Source: Streptomyces sp. ISL-12 (GTDB taxonomy: Bacteria; Actinomycetota; Actinomycetes; Streptomycetales; Streptomycetaceae). Taken from it: a stretch of 64,000 nt of DNA. Both the position numbers and the translations under genes were made by a program. The stretch is from contig NZ_JAGGOO010000023.1 in the NCBI RefSeq assembly GCF_018614415.1, forward strand, positions 23,943 through 87,942. Direction: 5' to 3'. Positions 1-9,653 of the stretch are shown one piece after another. The notes beneath the pieces are model-generated. The model was not told where the DNA came from and did not search any database. It was given only the letters and a program-made list of their open reading frames with translations. The first letter of the stretch is position 1. Each line of letters begins with the position of its first letter.

Positions 1-1226
1 CCGCGCTGGTGGTGCTGTACTGCGCGGTCCGCCTGCTGCGGGAGCGGCGGCGCCCCCTGTCCCGTACGGCGGCCGTGGTGCTGGGGCTGCCGGTGCCGGC
101 GCTGGCGCTCGCCGCGGTGTGCGCCACCGGGGCGCCGGAGGACCAGCTCGCGGGGCTCGGGCGCTGCCTCCAGGTCTTCGTGCTCGTGCCGGCCGCCGTG
201 CTGCTGCTGGTCCGGGGCCGGGGCGACGTACGGCTGCTCGCCTGGACGGTGGTGGGGCTCGCGCTGTGGCAGGGGTCGGTCGGCACGCACCAGTACGTCA
301 CCGGGACCGGGGCCTCGTACCAGGGCGAACAGGTCCGGGCGGTGGGGACGTTCGGGGCGCAGGACGTGATGGGGATGGCGACCGTGGTGTCGCTGGGACT
401 GGTGTGCGCGACGGGGCTGGCGCTGGGCCGCAGCGGCCCGGTGCGGCACCGGGTGCTGGCCGCCGGGTGCGCGGTGGCGCTGCTGCTGCCGCTCGCGCTG
501 TCCTTCAGCCGGGGGGCGTGGATCGCCACGGCGGTGACCTGCGCGGCGCAGGCGCTGCTGGCCGGGGCGCGGCGGGCGGTGGCGCTGGGCGCGGCCGTCG
601 CCGCGGCGGGCGTGGTGCTGGTCGGCGGGTTCGGGGTCGGTACGGCGATGCTCCAGGAGCGGGTCGGCAGCATCACCCGGGTCGCCGACGCGCCCGACCA
701 GTCGGTGACCGACCGGTACACCATGTGGGCGGCGGCCGTGGACATGTGGCGCGAGCGGCCGCTGACCGGCGTCGGCCTCAAGGGCTTCCCCGAGCACCGG
801 GACACGCACGCCTCGCTGGCGCTGTCCTCGGGCAGCGAGACCGGCGGCGCGGGCGCCGGATACGTCCGGCAGCCGTTGCTGTCCCCGCACAACATGTACC
901 TCCTCGTCCTCGCCGAACAGGGCCTCATCGGACTGGTCGCGCTGGCCGGGAGCTGGCTGGCGCTCCTCGTCCTGGGCCTGCGCCGGCTGCGCGCGGTGCG
1001 GCGTGCCGGGCGGGCGGGGCGGACGAGGGCTGCGGGGCGGGCAGGGGGTGCGGGCCCGGCGGGGCTCGACTGCGGGCTGATCGGCTGCGGGCTGCTGGTG
1101 TGGCAGCTCACCGACTTCGTGTACGCCGACATCGGCGGCCCGTCGACGGTGCTGACGGCGGTGTGCCTGGGCCTCGCGGCCCACTGGGCGCTGGCCGCGC
1201 GCGCCGGGGAGGGGTCCGGGCGATGA
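1..1226 (+). CDS. O-antigen ligase / polysaccharide polymerase-like membrane protein (5' truncated)
   Basis: The reading frame is open to the left edge (in frame from base 3), so the true start is outside the window and at least 405 codons remain. The protein is a multi-pass membrane protein of the Wzy/WaaL (O-antigen ligase-like) type. Supporting motifs are 'SFSRGAWIA' in a membrane segment, 'GVGLKGFPEHR' in the large outer loop and 'PHNMYLLVLAEQG', the conserved His-containing loop typical of this family. Family knowledge suggests it polymerises, or ligates, lipid-linked glycan repeat units on the outer face of the membrane. Its stop overlaps the next start (ATGA), so it is translationally coupled to a MurJ/Wzx-like flippase. 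The C-terminal Arg/Gly/Ala-rich loop is likely cytoplasmic. Whether it is a polymerase or a ligase cannot be told from sequence. Confidence 0.8.
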   Translation, partial: ALVVLYCAVRLLRERRRPLSRTAAVVLGLPVPALALAAVCATGAPEDQLAGLGRCLQVFVLVPAAVLLLVRGRGDVRLLAWTVVGLALWQGSVGTHQYVTGTGASYQGEQVRAVGTFGAQDVMGMATVVSLGLVCATGLALGRSGPVRHRVLAAGCAVALLLPLALSFSRGAWIATAVTCAAQALLAGARRAVALGAAVAAAGVVLVGGFGVGTAMLQERVGSITRVADAPDQSVTDRYTMWAAAVDMWRERPLTGVGLKGFPEHRDTHASLALSSGSETGGAGAGYVRQPLLSPHNMYLLVLAEQGLIGLVALAGSWLALLVLGLRRLRAVRRAGRAGRTRAAGRAGGAGPAGLDCGLIGCGLLVWQLTDFVYADIGGPSTVLTAVCLGLAAHWALAARAGEGSGR

Positions 1227-2914
1227 CGTCCACGCCGGTGCGGGGCGCGGGGACGGTGGCGGGTGGTGCGGCACCCGAGGCACCACCAGGGGCAGACGGT
1301 GCGGCTGGGGCCGGGCGGGGGTCGCGGGGGTTCCTCGCGCGGGCCGCCGCCGTGACCGCCGTGCTGTCGGTGGCCGGGTCGGTGCTCGGGCTGGCCCGGG
1401 ACCAGGCGCTGGCCCGGCTGTTCGGGGCGGGCAGCGGGACCGACGCGTTCCTGGTGGCGTGGACCGTACCGGAGTTCGCGGCGACGCTGCTCATCGAGGA
1501 CGGGCTCGCCTTCGCGCTGGTCCCGATGTTCAGCCTGGCCCTGGCCCGGCGCGCGCGGGGTGCCTCCGGCGACCCGGTCCGGGCGCTCGTCGCCGCGACC
1601 CTGCCCCGGCTGGCGCTGGCCTTCGCCGCGGCCGGCGCGCTGGTCGCCGTAGCCGCTCCCGCGCTGGTCCGGGTCCTGGCACCCGGCCTGTCCGACCCCG
1701 CCCTGGCCGTCGACTGCACCCGCCTGACCGCGACCTGTGTCCTGAGCTTCGGCCTGGCCGGCTACTGCAGCGCGGCCCTGCGGGCGCACCGGCGGTTCCT
1801 GGTCCCGGCGGCGATCTACGTCGCCTACAACACCGGCATCATCGCCACGATGTTCCTGCTCGGCGGGGCCTGGGGGGTGCGGTCGGCGGCGGCCGGGGTG
1901 GCGGTGGGCGGCTGCCTGATGGTGGCGGCGCAGGTGCCCTCGCTGGTGCGGCGGCTGCGGGAGCGCGACGGGGAGCCGCCCCGGCCGGCGTCCGGCGCCG
2001 CCGACGGCGTACGGCCGCTGGTCACGGCGCTGTTCGCCACCGTCCTGCTGTTCGCGCTGTGCCGGCAGTCGCAGGTGCTCATCGAACGGTTCCTCGCCTC
2101 CGGCCTGTCCGCCGGGGCGATCTCGCACCTGAACTACGCGCAGAAGGTGGCGCAGATCCCGATGACCCTGTCGCTGATGCTGTGCACGGTCACCTTCCCG
2201 GTGGTGGCGCGGGCGCTGGCCGACGGTGACGTCGTACGGGCCCGGGACCGGGTGGAGCGGGACGTGGCCGTGGCCGCCGCGCTGGTGCTGCTCGGCGCGG
2301 CGACGGTGGTGGCCTGCGCCCCGCAGATCGTGCAACTGCTGTTCCAGCGCGGCGTGTTCACCGCCGGGGACACGGCGGCGACCGCGGGCGTGATGCGGGT
2401 GTACGCCCTCGGGCTGCTCGGCCAGACCGTGGTGGGCGCGCTGGCCCGCTCCTACTTCGGGGCCGGCCGCGCCAGCTGGTACCCGCTGGGCGCGATGGCC
2501 GTGGGCGTCGCCGCCACCGCCGTCATCGGCGCGGCCGGCGTCGCCGCCTGGGGCGTACGCGGCATCGCCGCCGCCAACGCCGCCGGGATCACCGTCACCG
2601 CCGCCCTGCTGCTCGCCGGAACGGGCTCGCGCGGCGTCCCCGTCCGCGTCCGGCGGGTCCTGGCCGACCTGGCCCGTCCGGCGCTGGCGGCCGGGGCGGC
2701 GACCGTCGCGGGCATGTCCGCCGCGGCCCGCTGCGACCGTCCCGGGCCCGCTCTCGCCGCCGGCGTGCTGGCCGTCGCCGGCACGTATCTGCTGCTCGGC
2801 CGGGCCCTGGGCGTCCAGGGCGTCGCCCCCGCCACCGCCACCGTCCGTTCCGTTTCCCGCTCCCTCCTCCGAAGGCTGCGTCATGGCTGCTTCCGCTTCC
2901 GTAGGTTCCGTTGA
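1223..2914 (+). CDS. MurJ/MviN-family lipid-linked glycan flippase
   Basis: This is a 563-aa multi-pass membrane protein of the MOP superfamily, MurJ/MviN branch. After a ~45-residue Gly/Ala-rich cytoplasmic tail the first helix carries the family signature 'GLARDQALARLFGAG', and about 14 membrane segments follow. MurJ proteins flip undecaprenyl-pyrophosphate-linked sugars outward. Here the gene sits between a polymerase-like gene and glycosyltransferase/deacetylase genes, so it more likely serves as the Wzx of this exopolysaccharide cluster than as the essential lipid II flippase, which in streptomycetes lies near the origin. The ATG start overlaps the upstream stop (ATGA). The 3' end overlaps the deacetylase start by 32 bp in another frame, suggesting coupled translation. 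Confidence 0.85.
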   Translation: MTSTPVRGAGTVAGGAAPEAPPGADGAAGAGRGSRGFLARAAAVTAVLSVAGSVLGLARDQALARLFGAGSGTDAFLVAWTVPEFAATLLIEDGLAFALVPMFSLALARRARGASGDPVRALVAATLPRLALAFAAAGALVAVAAPALVRVLAPGLSDPALAVDCTRLTATCVLSFGLAGYCSAALRAHRRFLVPAAIYVAYNTGIIATMFLLGGAWGVRSAAAGVAVGGCLMVAAQVPSLVRRLRERDGEPPRPASGAADGVRPLVTALFATVLLFALCRQSQVLIERFLASGLSAGAISHLNYAQKVAQIPMTLSLMLCTVTFPVVARALADGDVVRARDRVERDVAVAAALVLLGAATVVACAPQIVQLLFQRGVFTAGDTAATAGVMRVYALGLLGQTVVGALARSYFGAGRASWYPLGAMAVGVAATAVIGAAGVAAWGVRGIAAANAAGITVTAALLLAGTGSRGVPVRVRRVLADLARPALAAGAATVAGMSAAARCDRPGPALAAGVLAVAGTYLLLGRALGVQGVAPATATVRSVSRSLLRRLRHGCFRFRRFR

Positions 2915-3653
2915 CGTCCCCGCCCGCGCGGGTGCCCGGACCGGTCCCGTGCCGTGGGTGGCGATGTACCACTCGGTCGGCGACCCCTCGGACGACCCGT
3001 ACCGCATCACGGTCACCCCTGCCCGCCTCGACGCGCAGCTCGGCTGGCTGCGGCGGCGCGGGCTGCGCGGCGTGTCCGTGGCCGACCTGCTGGCCGCGCG
3101 GGCGCGGGGCGCGGCCCGCGGCCTGATCGCGCTGACCTTCGACGACGGGTACGCCGACTTCACCGAGCACGCCCTGCCGTGTCTGCGCCGCTGGGGCTGC
3201 GGCGCCACCCTGTTCGTGCTGCCGGGACGGCTCGGCGGCGACAACGCCTGGGATCCGCTGGGCCCCCGCAAGCCGCTGCTGGACGCCGACGGCATCCGCC
3301 GCGCCGCCGCCGAGGGCGTGGAGATCGGCTCGCACGGCCTCACCCACGTCGACCTCACCGCGGCCGACGACGCCACGCTGGCGGCCGAGACCGCCGGCAG
3401 CAGGGCGCGGCTCACTGAGCTGACCGGCACGGCGGTGACCGGCTTCTGCTACCCGTACGGCACCGTCGACGCCCGTGCCGTCGAGGCCGTCCGCGCCGCC
3501 GGGTACGGCTACGCCTGCGCCATCGACCCCGGCCCGCTGACCGGGCCGTACGCCCTGCCCCGGGTGCACGTCGGGCAGCGCGACACGGCCGTACGGATGC
3601 TGCTGAAGACCCGGCTGCACCGGTTGCGGCGGCGCCCCGTGGCGGGGGTGTGA
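2883..3653 (+). CDS. polysaccharide deacetylase (NodB/CE4)
   Basis: This is a 256-aa carbohydrate esterase family 4 protein. Motif 1 'TFDDGYADF' supplies the catalytic base and metal-binding Asp (about D87-D88), motif 2 'SHGLTHVDL' supplies the two zinc-binding His (about H151 and H155), and 'CYPYG' is the motif 3 region. CE4 enzymes remove N- or O-acetyl groups from polysaccharides. There is no signal peptide or clear membrane anchor, so it may act on a lipid-linked intermediate inside the cell, or leave by an unrecognised route. It overlaps the flippase gene and ends one base before the GT4 start, so it is an operon member. The overlapping ATG at 2883 is the only start that keeps the conserved 'VAMYHSVGD' strand and has open frame upstream. 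Confidence 0.85.
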   Translation: MAASASVGSVDVPARAGARTGPVPWVAMYHSVGDPSDDPYRITVTPARLDAQLGWLRRRGLRGVSVADLLAARARGAARGLIALTFDDGYADFTEHALPCLRRWGCGATLFVLPGRLGGDNAWDPLGPRKPLLDADGIRRAAAEGVEIGSHGLTHVDLTAADDATLAAETAGSRARLTELTGTAVTGFCYPYGTVDARAVEAVRAAGYGYACAIDPGPLTGPYALPRVHVGQRDTAVRMLLKTRLHRLRRRPVAGV

Positions 3654-3654
3654 C

Positions 3655-4811
3655 ATGTCCGGCATCAAGGTGCTGCACATCATCACCGGCCTCGGCGTGG
3701 GCGGCGCCGAACAGCAGCTGCGGCTGCTGCTGCGTCACCTCACGCCGCGCTGCGACGTCGTGACCCTCACCGACCCGGGCCCGGTCGCCGACGGGCTGAC
3801 GGCCGACGGCGTGCGCGTCGTCCACCTCGGCATGACCGGCAACCGTGACCTGAGCGCGCTGCCCCGGCTGACCCGCCTGATCCGCGCCGGCGGGTACGAC
3901 CTGGTCCACACCCACCTGTACCGCGCCTGCCTCTACGGCCGGCTGGCCGCGCGCCTGGCCGGCGTCCGGGCGGTCGTGGCCACCGAACACTCCCTCGGGG
4001 ACACCCTGATGGAGGGCCGCCGGCTCACCCCCGGGGTGCGCGCCCTGTACCTGGCCGGTGAGCGCCTCGGCAGCACCACGGTCGCCGTCTCCGCCACCGT
4101 CGCCGGCCGGCTGCGCCGCTGGGGCGTGCCCCCGTCCCGCATCGAGATCGTGCCCAACGGCATCGACTTGGAGCGCTTCCGCTTCGACCCCGTCGCCCGG
4201 CACCGCACCCGCCGCCGCCTCGGCCTGCCGGATGGGGCGTACGTCGTCGGCGGCATCGGCCGGCTGACGCCGGGCAAGCGGTTCGACGTACTGGTGCGGG
4301 CGCTGGCCCTGCTGCCGGAGGACTGCTGGCTGCTGCTGGTCGGCGGCGGCCCCGAGGAGCACGTGCTGCGCCGCGTCGCCCACGAGGCGGGCGTCGCCGA
4401 CCGCGTCCTGCTGACCGGCGAACGCCCCTGCGTCCCCGACGGCTCCCCGGGCCCCGACCTGCCCTCGCTCACCTCCGCGATGGACGTGCTGGCCTCGCCG
4501 TCCCCGGAGGAGGCGTTCGGCCTCGCGGTCGTGGAGGGCCTGGCGTCGGGGCTGCCGGTGCGGTACGCCTCCTGCCCCGCGCTGGAGGACCTGCCCCCGC
4601 ACACCGCCCCCGGGGCCCGCCGGGTGCCGGGCGGCGTCGCGGAGTTCGCCGCCGCCCTCGCCGGGGCCCGCGAGGCCGGCCCCGGCCCCCGCACCGCCCC
4701 GGAGGCCGCCCGGCACTACTGCGTCGGCCGCAGCGCCGCCCGGCTGATGGACGTGTACGCCGGCGTGCTCACGCACCCGTTGTCCCCGGTACCCGAGGGA
4801 GTCACCGCCGT

Positions 4812-4815
<4 letters not shown>
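3655..4815 (+). CDS. glycosyltransferase family 4
   Basis: This is a 386-aa GT-B fold glycosyltransferase. The N-terminus 'HIITGLGVGGAEQQLRLLL' is the glycine-rich acceptor-side loop of GT4 enzymes, 'IVPNGIDLERF' lies in the linker, and 'PEEAFGLAVVEGLASGLPV' is the EX7E nucleotide-sugar-binding motif near the C-terminus. It should transfer a sugar from an NDP- or GDP-sugar to a lipid-linked acceptor on the cytoplasmic side. It starts one base after the deacetylase stop, and its own stop overlaps the start of the Wzz-like gene (ATGA), so it belongs to the polysaccharide operon. Donor sugar and linkage cannot be predicted. Confidence 0.88.
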
Positions 4816-5590
<775 letters not shown>

Positions 5591-5594
<4 letters not shown>

Positions 5595-6694
5595 CGTACA
5601 CGACCGAGCTGGTCACCGACGAGCGGGACTTCGCCGCCCTGGCCGCCGACTGGACGCGGCTGTACCGGCGGTGTGCGGCGGCGACCCCGTTCCAGAGCCA
5701 CGCCTGGCTGCACTCCTGGTGGCTGTCGTACGGCCGGCCCGGCCGGCTGCGGCTGGTGCTGGCCCGCGACGGCCGGGACCTGGTCGGCGCCGCACCGCTG
5801 ATGCGGGTACGGGGTCCGGTCCCGGCGCTGGTGCCGCTCGGCGGGGCGATCTCGGACTACGGTGACGTCCTCCTGGACGACGGACACGGCCCCTGGGCGG
5901 CGTCCGCGCTCGCCGAGGGGCTGTCCGCGGCGGCGGGCACCGCACTGGTCGACCTGCGCGAGGTACGGCCCGGCGGCGCCGCCGAACGGGTCTACGAGCG
6001 CTGGCGCGGCCCCCGCCGCCGCGTCGACGACTCGCTCTGTCTGGAGCTGCCCGCCCTGCCGCTGGCCGGACTGACCGCCCGGCTGCCCTCGGCCAAGGCC
6101 CAGCAGCGGGTCCGCGCCAAGCTGCGCAGGCTCGACGCGCTCGGCGTCAAGAGCCGGACCGTCCTCCCCGAGGAGGCGGAGACCGCCCTGCGCCGGCTGC
6201 TGGAGCTGCACCGGCTGCAGTGGCAGGGCCGGCAGGTGACGGGCGAGCACCTGCGGGCCCGGTTCCGGGACCATCTGGTGCGGTCGGTGGGGCCGATGGT
6301 GCGGGCCGGGGACGCGGTGGTCACCGAGTTCCGGCTCGACGACGAGGTGGTGGCCGTCGACGTCACCCTGCTGGGGCGGCGGCTGACGGGCGGCTACCTG
6401 TACGGCGCCCACCCCCGGCTGCGGGAGCGGAAGGCGGACGTGGCGGTGATGCTGCTGGACGCGTGCACCGGCCACCTGCCGCCCGGGCCGGAGGGCGCGC
6501 TGAGCCTGCTGCGCGGCAACGAGCCGTACAAGCACCACTGGCGTCCACGGCCGGTGGCCAACCAGCGGCTGCTGCTGGCCCGGTGGCGCACCGCCCCGCT
6601 GCTGGCGGCGACGCTGGGCGACGTCGCCGCGCGGCGGCGGGGCAGGGAGTTGCGGCGGCGCTGGAAGGAGCGCGACGGTGGCGGCGGGACCTGA
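5591..6694 (+). CDS. BioF2/FemAB-like GNAT acyltransferase
   Basis: This is a 367-aa protein of the Acetyltransf_6 (BioF2-like, GNAT fold) family. The N-terminal part carries 'TPFQSHAWLHSWWLSYG', typical of these proteins, and the acyltransferase core covers roughly residues 160-310, ending with 'LLRGNEPYKHHW', the conserved GxxxYKxxW-type ending. Such proteins are frequent in exopolysaccharide clusters (CelD-like) and are thought to acylate a sugar or a cell-wall component. The GTG start overlaps the upstream stop (GTGA), making it the last gene of the plus-strand operon. The substrate is unknown. Confidence 0.75.
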
Positions 6695-6719
6695 CCGGGC
6701 CCGCCGCCGGCGCGGGGCG

Positions 6720-8021
6720 CTACCGGGAGCGCGCGGACCAGTCCAGGCGCATGCAGAGCCTGCCGCCGAGCCAGTACTCGACCCAGTCGCCGAGGTCCAG
6801 CGGCGCACAGTCGTCCGAGGGCCGCGGGGTGGGCCGAGGAGTGGGCTCGGGAGTGGGTACGGGGGCGGTCGGGTCCGGCGTCGGGTCCGGTGTGGGGTCC
6901 GGTGTGGGGTCCGGTGTCGGCCCGGTGTCCGGGCCCTCGCCGCGGCCGAAGAGCACGGACCGGTAGACCGCGGCCGACCGGGGGTTGTCGTCGCAGGTCC
7001 ACACGCCGTGCGGGCAGTAGTCGGTGAGCGTGCTGTAGAGCGGCTCGTGCTCGTCCATCCAGGCGAGCATGCCCTTCATGTACGCGGCGTTGTCGCCGTT
7101 GCGGAACAGCCCCCACTCGGGGTACGAGACCGGCTTGCCGTGCGCCTTCGCGAAGTCCACGTGCGCCTGGAGTCCGTAGGGCTCCCGCACCTGTTCCTCG
7201 AAGGGCATGCCGCGCGGCTGGTCGTAGGCGTCCATGCCGATGACGTCGACGGTCCCGTCCCCCGGGTAGCACTCCGTCCACGGCACGGCGTCCCGGCCCC
7301 GGCTCGGGGTGAAGTCGAAGCGGAACTCCTGCCCCGGCACCGCGCGCATGGCAGTGACGATCCGGTTCCAGTACGCCTTCCAGGCCTCGGGGTCCGGGCC
7401 GCAGCGGTGGGTGTACGTGGTGCCGTTCATCTCCCAGCCGAGCACCAGGACGGTGTCCGGCACGCCCAGCCGCACCAGCCGTTCGGCCAGCGCCCGGAAG
7501 TGGTGGTCGAACCGGCCGGCCGCGCCCTGCCGCAGCAGGTCCCGCACCTCGTCGTCGTCGAGGCCCTCCTCGTTGCGCTCCAGCATCGGCACGTTGAGGA
7601 CGAGCATCCGGTCGTCCCGCTCGGTCCGCCAGCGCGCCCAGACGTCGAGGAAGCCGGGGGCGCCCTCGATGTTGCTCCAGCGGTCGCCGGGCAGGTAGGT
7701 GTGGCCGACGCGCAGGTCGGCCCCGCCCAGCCACTGGCTCAGCTCCGCCATCCGGGTCACGCCGCGGGGACCGTAGTCGAGGTAGGCGCCGAAGGCGAAG
7801 CCGGGCACCTCCTCCTCGGACGGCTCCCCGGACGGCTCACCCGACGCCGGTGCCGTGGGCGTCGGTACGGGGACGGTGGCGGGGGCCGGGGCGGGGACGG
7901 GATCGGGCGGGTCGCCGACGGCGGCTCCCGGGCCCGCGGCCAGCGCGACCGATGCCATGACGGCCGCCGCGACACACGCCTGCCGCCGCCCGGACCGGAC
8001 CCTCGACTGCTGTCGGGCCAT
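6720..8021 (-). CDS. secreted GH26-like glycoside hydrolase
   Basis: This is a 433-aa protein with an Arg-rich N-terminus and Ala-rich signal peptide (~1-36), then a Pro/Thr linker. The TIM-barrel hydrolase domain spans about 70-345. Candidate catalytic residues are E197 in 'LGWEMNG' (acid/base) and E302 in 'YPEWG' (nucleophile), the pair expected in clan GH-A enzymes such as family 26 mannanases and related exopolysaccharide hydrolases. A Pro-Asp-Pro-Thr repeat linker (~365-400) leads to a short C-terminal segment with two Cys ('CAPLDLGDWVEYW', 'LCMRLDW') that may be a small binding module. The ATG at 8021 follows a good SD (gaaggga). The gene converges on the biosynthetic operon, suggesting trimming or release of the local polymer. 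Confidence 0.75.
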   Translation of the reverse strand: MARQQSRVRSGRRQACVAAAVMASVALAAGPGAAVGDPPDPVPAPAPATVPVPTPTAPASGEPSGEPSEEEVPGFAFGAYLDYGPRGVTRMAELSQWLGGADLRVGHTYLPGDRWSNIEGAPGFLDVWARWRTERDDRMLVLNVPMLERNEEGLDDDEVRDLLRQGAAGRFDHHFRALAERLVRLGVPDTVLVLGWEMNGTTYTHRCGPDPEAWKAYWNRIVTAMRAVPGQEFRFDFTPSRGRDAVPWTECYPGDGTVDVIGMDAYDQPRGMPFEEQVREPYGLQAHVDFAKAHGKPVSYPEWGLFRNGDNAAYMKGMLAWMDEHEPLYSTLTDYCPHGVWTCDDNPRSAAVYRSVLFGRGEGPDTGPTPDPTPDPTPDPTPDPTAPVPTPEPTPRPTPRPSDDCAPLDLGDWVEYWLGGRLCMRLDWSARSR

Positions 8022-8137
8022 GCCGGCTCCCTTCTCCGCGGTTGTGTTCGTCCACTGACACTCAGTCATATGAGAAGGACCCTCGCCACCGCCGCTACGG
8101 CTTCCGGGTGTTTCTCCGATCCGAAGGAAACAAGTCC
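8022..8137. promoter_or_regulatory. divergent promoter region, glycanase / ATP-grasp genes
   Basis: This 116-bp region separates the divergent glycanase and ATP-grasp starts, so promoters for both must lie here. An SD (gaagga, 8123-8128) sits 9 bases before the GTG at 8138, which is why that start is preferred over the upstream in-frame codon at 8042. I see no clear operator. Confidence 0.5.
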
Positions 8138-9424
8138 GTGTCGATGCTCGACATCCGCGTCCCCGCCGTACTGCTGCGGACCGACCGGAACCCCTTCCAC
8201 CACGGAACGCTCGGTGCCGTGCGCTCGCTCGGCCGGGCGGGCGTCGAGGTGCACGTCGTGGCCGACTGCGCGGACAGCCCCGTCCGGGCGTCCCGGTACC
8301 TGGGCGGGGTCCACGCCCCGCCGCCGCCCGGCGCGTCCCCGGCCGACCTCGCGGCGGCGCTGGGGCGGGTGGCCGTCCGCCTCGCGCGTCCCGCCGTACT
8401 GATCCCGATGGACGACGCGGGCGCCGTCGCGGTGGGCCGGCTGCGCGAGGAGCTGGCGCCCGCCTTCCTGCTGCCCGAGCCGCGCGGGGCGGTGGCCGAG
8501 CGGGTGGCGGACAAGGCGGAACTGGCCGAGGTGTGCGCGGCGTTGGGCGTGCCGCATCCACGCACGCTGGTGGCGGACGGGCCGGACGACGCCGTCCGGG
8601 CGGCCGGGCGGCTGGGGCTGCCGGCGGTGGCGAAGTGGAGCCGGCCCTGGCTGCTGCCGCCCGGCAGCGGGCTGCGCAGCACGGTGCTGGTGCGTTCGGT
8701 CCGGCAGGCGCGGGAGCTGGCGCTGCGGGCCGAGGAGGCGGGCAGCCGGTTGCTGTTCCAGGCGTTCCTGCCGCCGGGCCGGGACCGGGACTGGTTCTGT
8801 CACGGGTACGCCGACCGGTCCGGGGTGCTGCGCGCGGGCGGCACCGGACGCAAGACGCGGTCCCGGCCGCGCGGCGCGGGGCTCACGGCGGCGGGCCGCT
8901 GGACGCCGAATCCGCGGGTACGGGCGCTGGCGGAGCGGCTGGTCGGGGAGCTGGGCTACCGCGGCATCCTCGACCTGGACTTCCGGCGCTGCGGCGCGAC
9001 GGGCGCCTATCACCTGCTCGACTTCAACCCGCGCCCGGGCGCCCAGTTCCGGCTGTTCGCCGACACCGCCGGCCTGGACGTCGTACGCGCCCTGCACCTG
9101 GATCTGACGCACCGGCCGCTGCCGGAGGGGGCGCCGGTGCCGGGGCGGGCGTTCGTGGTGGAGAACTACGCGCCGCTGACCGCGCTGTGGCCGGTGCGCG
9201 GCGGGCGGGAACTGGCCTGGCACGCGCGCGACGACCGGGGGCCGGGGCGGGCGCTGTGGGGCCTGTGGGGGAGACATGTGGCGGACCGGCTGGGCCGGCG
9301 GCTGCGCCGGGCGGACGGGGGCCCGCGGGACGCCGGGCCCGCGCGGGTGGCGCGGGTGCCGGCGCAGGCGGCGCCCGCCGATCCGACGGGCCTGGCCGAC
9401 GACGAACGGGCGGGCAGCCGCTGA
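8138..9424 (+). CDS. ATP-grasp ligase
   Basis: This is a 428-aa ATP-grasp fold protein. The N-terminal domain begins 'VPAVLLRTDRNPFHHGTL', a central ATP-binding region includes 'GLPAVAKWSRPWLLPPGSG', and the metal-binding strand has 'GILDLDFRR' and 'LLDFNPRPGAQFRLF', equivalent to the E/D-x-N-x-R signature of ATP-grasp ligases. Enzymes of this fold join a carboxylate to an amine through an acyl-phosphate. In this setting it may add an amino acid to a sugar acid or other carboxylate of the exported polymer, which is inference only. The GTG at 8138 is chosen for its SD (gaagga). It lies divergent to the glycanase and is followed by a tandem repeat and a terminator hairpin. Confidence 0.72.
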   Translation: MSMLDIRVPAVLLRTDRNPFHHGTLGAVRSLGRAGVEVHVVADCADSPVRASRYLGGVHAPPPPGASPADLAAALGRVAVRLARPAVLIPMDDAGAVAVGRLREELAPAFLLPEPRGAVAERVADKAELAEVCAALGVPHPRTLVADGPDDAVRAAGRLGLPAVAKWSRPWLLPPGSGLRSTVLVRSVRQARELALRAEEAGSRLLFQAFLPPGRDRDWFCHGYADRSGVLRAGGTGRKTRSRPRGAGLTAAGRWTPNPRVRALAERLVGELGYRGILDLDFRRCGATGAYHLLDFNPRPGAQFRLFADTAGLDVVRALHLDLTHRPLPEGAPVPGRAFVVENYAPLTALWPVRGGRELAWHARDDRGPGRALWGLWGRHVADRLGRRLRRADGGPRDAGPARVARVPAQAAPADPTGLADDERAGSR

Positions 9425-9442
9425 GGGGGACGGGCGGGAGGG

Positions 9443-9602
9443 GGAACGGACGCGAGGCGGAACGGACGCGAGGCGGAACGGACGCGAGGCGGAACGGACG
9501 CGAGGCGGAACGGACGCGAGGCGGAACGGACGCGAGGCGGAACGGACGCGAGGCGGAACGGACGCGAGGCGGAACGGACGCGAGGCGGAACGGACGCGAG
9601 GG
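9443..9602. repeat. 16-bp tandem repeat, ten copies
   Basis: Ten head-to-tail copies of ggaacggacgcgaggc fill 9443-9602. Copies are identical except for the last base of the last one. There are no spacers, so it is not a CRISPR array. It lies in the intergenic region between the ATP-grasp stop and the terminator hairpin. Confidence 0.95.
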
Positions 9603-9612
9603 GACATGCGTC

Positions 9613-9640
9613 GGGTGCCGGACGGCGACGTCCGGCACCC
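9613..9640. terminator. bidirectional hairpin between convergent genes
   Basis: A perfect 12-bp stem (gggtgccggacg, 9613-9624, with 9629-9640) has a four-base gcga loop. It lies between the ATP-grasp gene and the converging chaplin-like gene, with no long T-run, as is usual in streptomycetes. Confidence 0.75.
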
Positions 9641-9653
9641 GGGGTGTGTGTCG

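Noticed and set aside
119..1222. N-terminal extension of the flippase gene back to 119
   Set aside because: It would overlap the whole upstream polymerase in another frame. The ATG at 1223 forms an ATGA overlap and begins the family N-terminus shortly after.
8042..8137. 32-residue N-terminal extension of the ATP-grasp protein
   Set aside because: It lies in the divergent promoter region without an SD, while the GTG at 8138 has one.
9443..9602. Tandem repeats as a CRISPR array
   Set aside because: No spacers separate the repeats and no cas genes are nearby.
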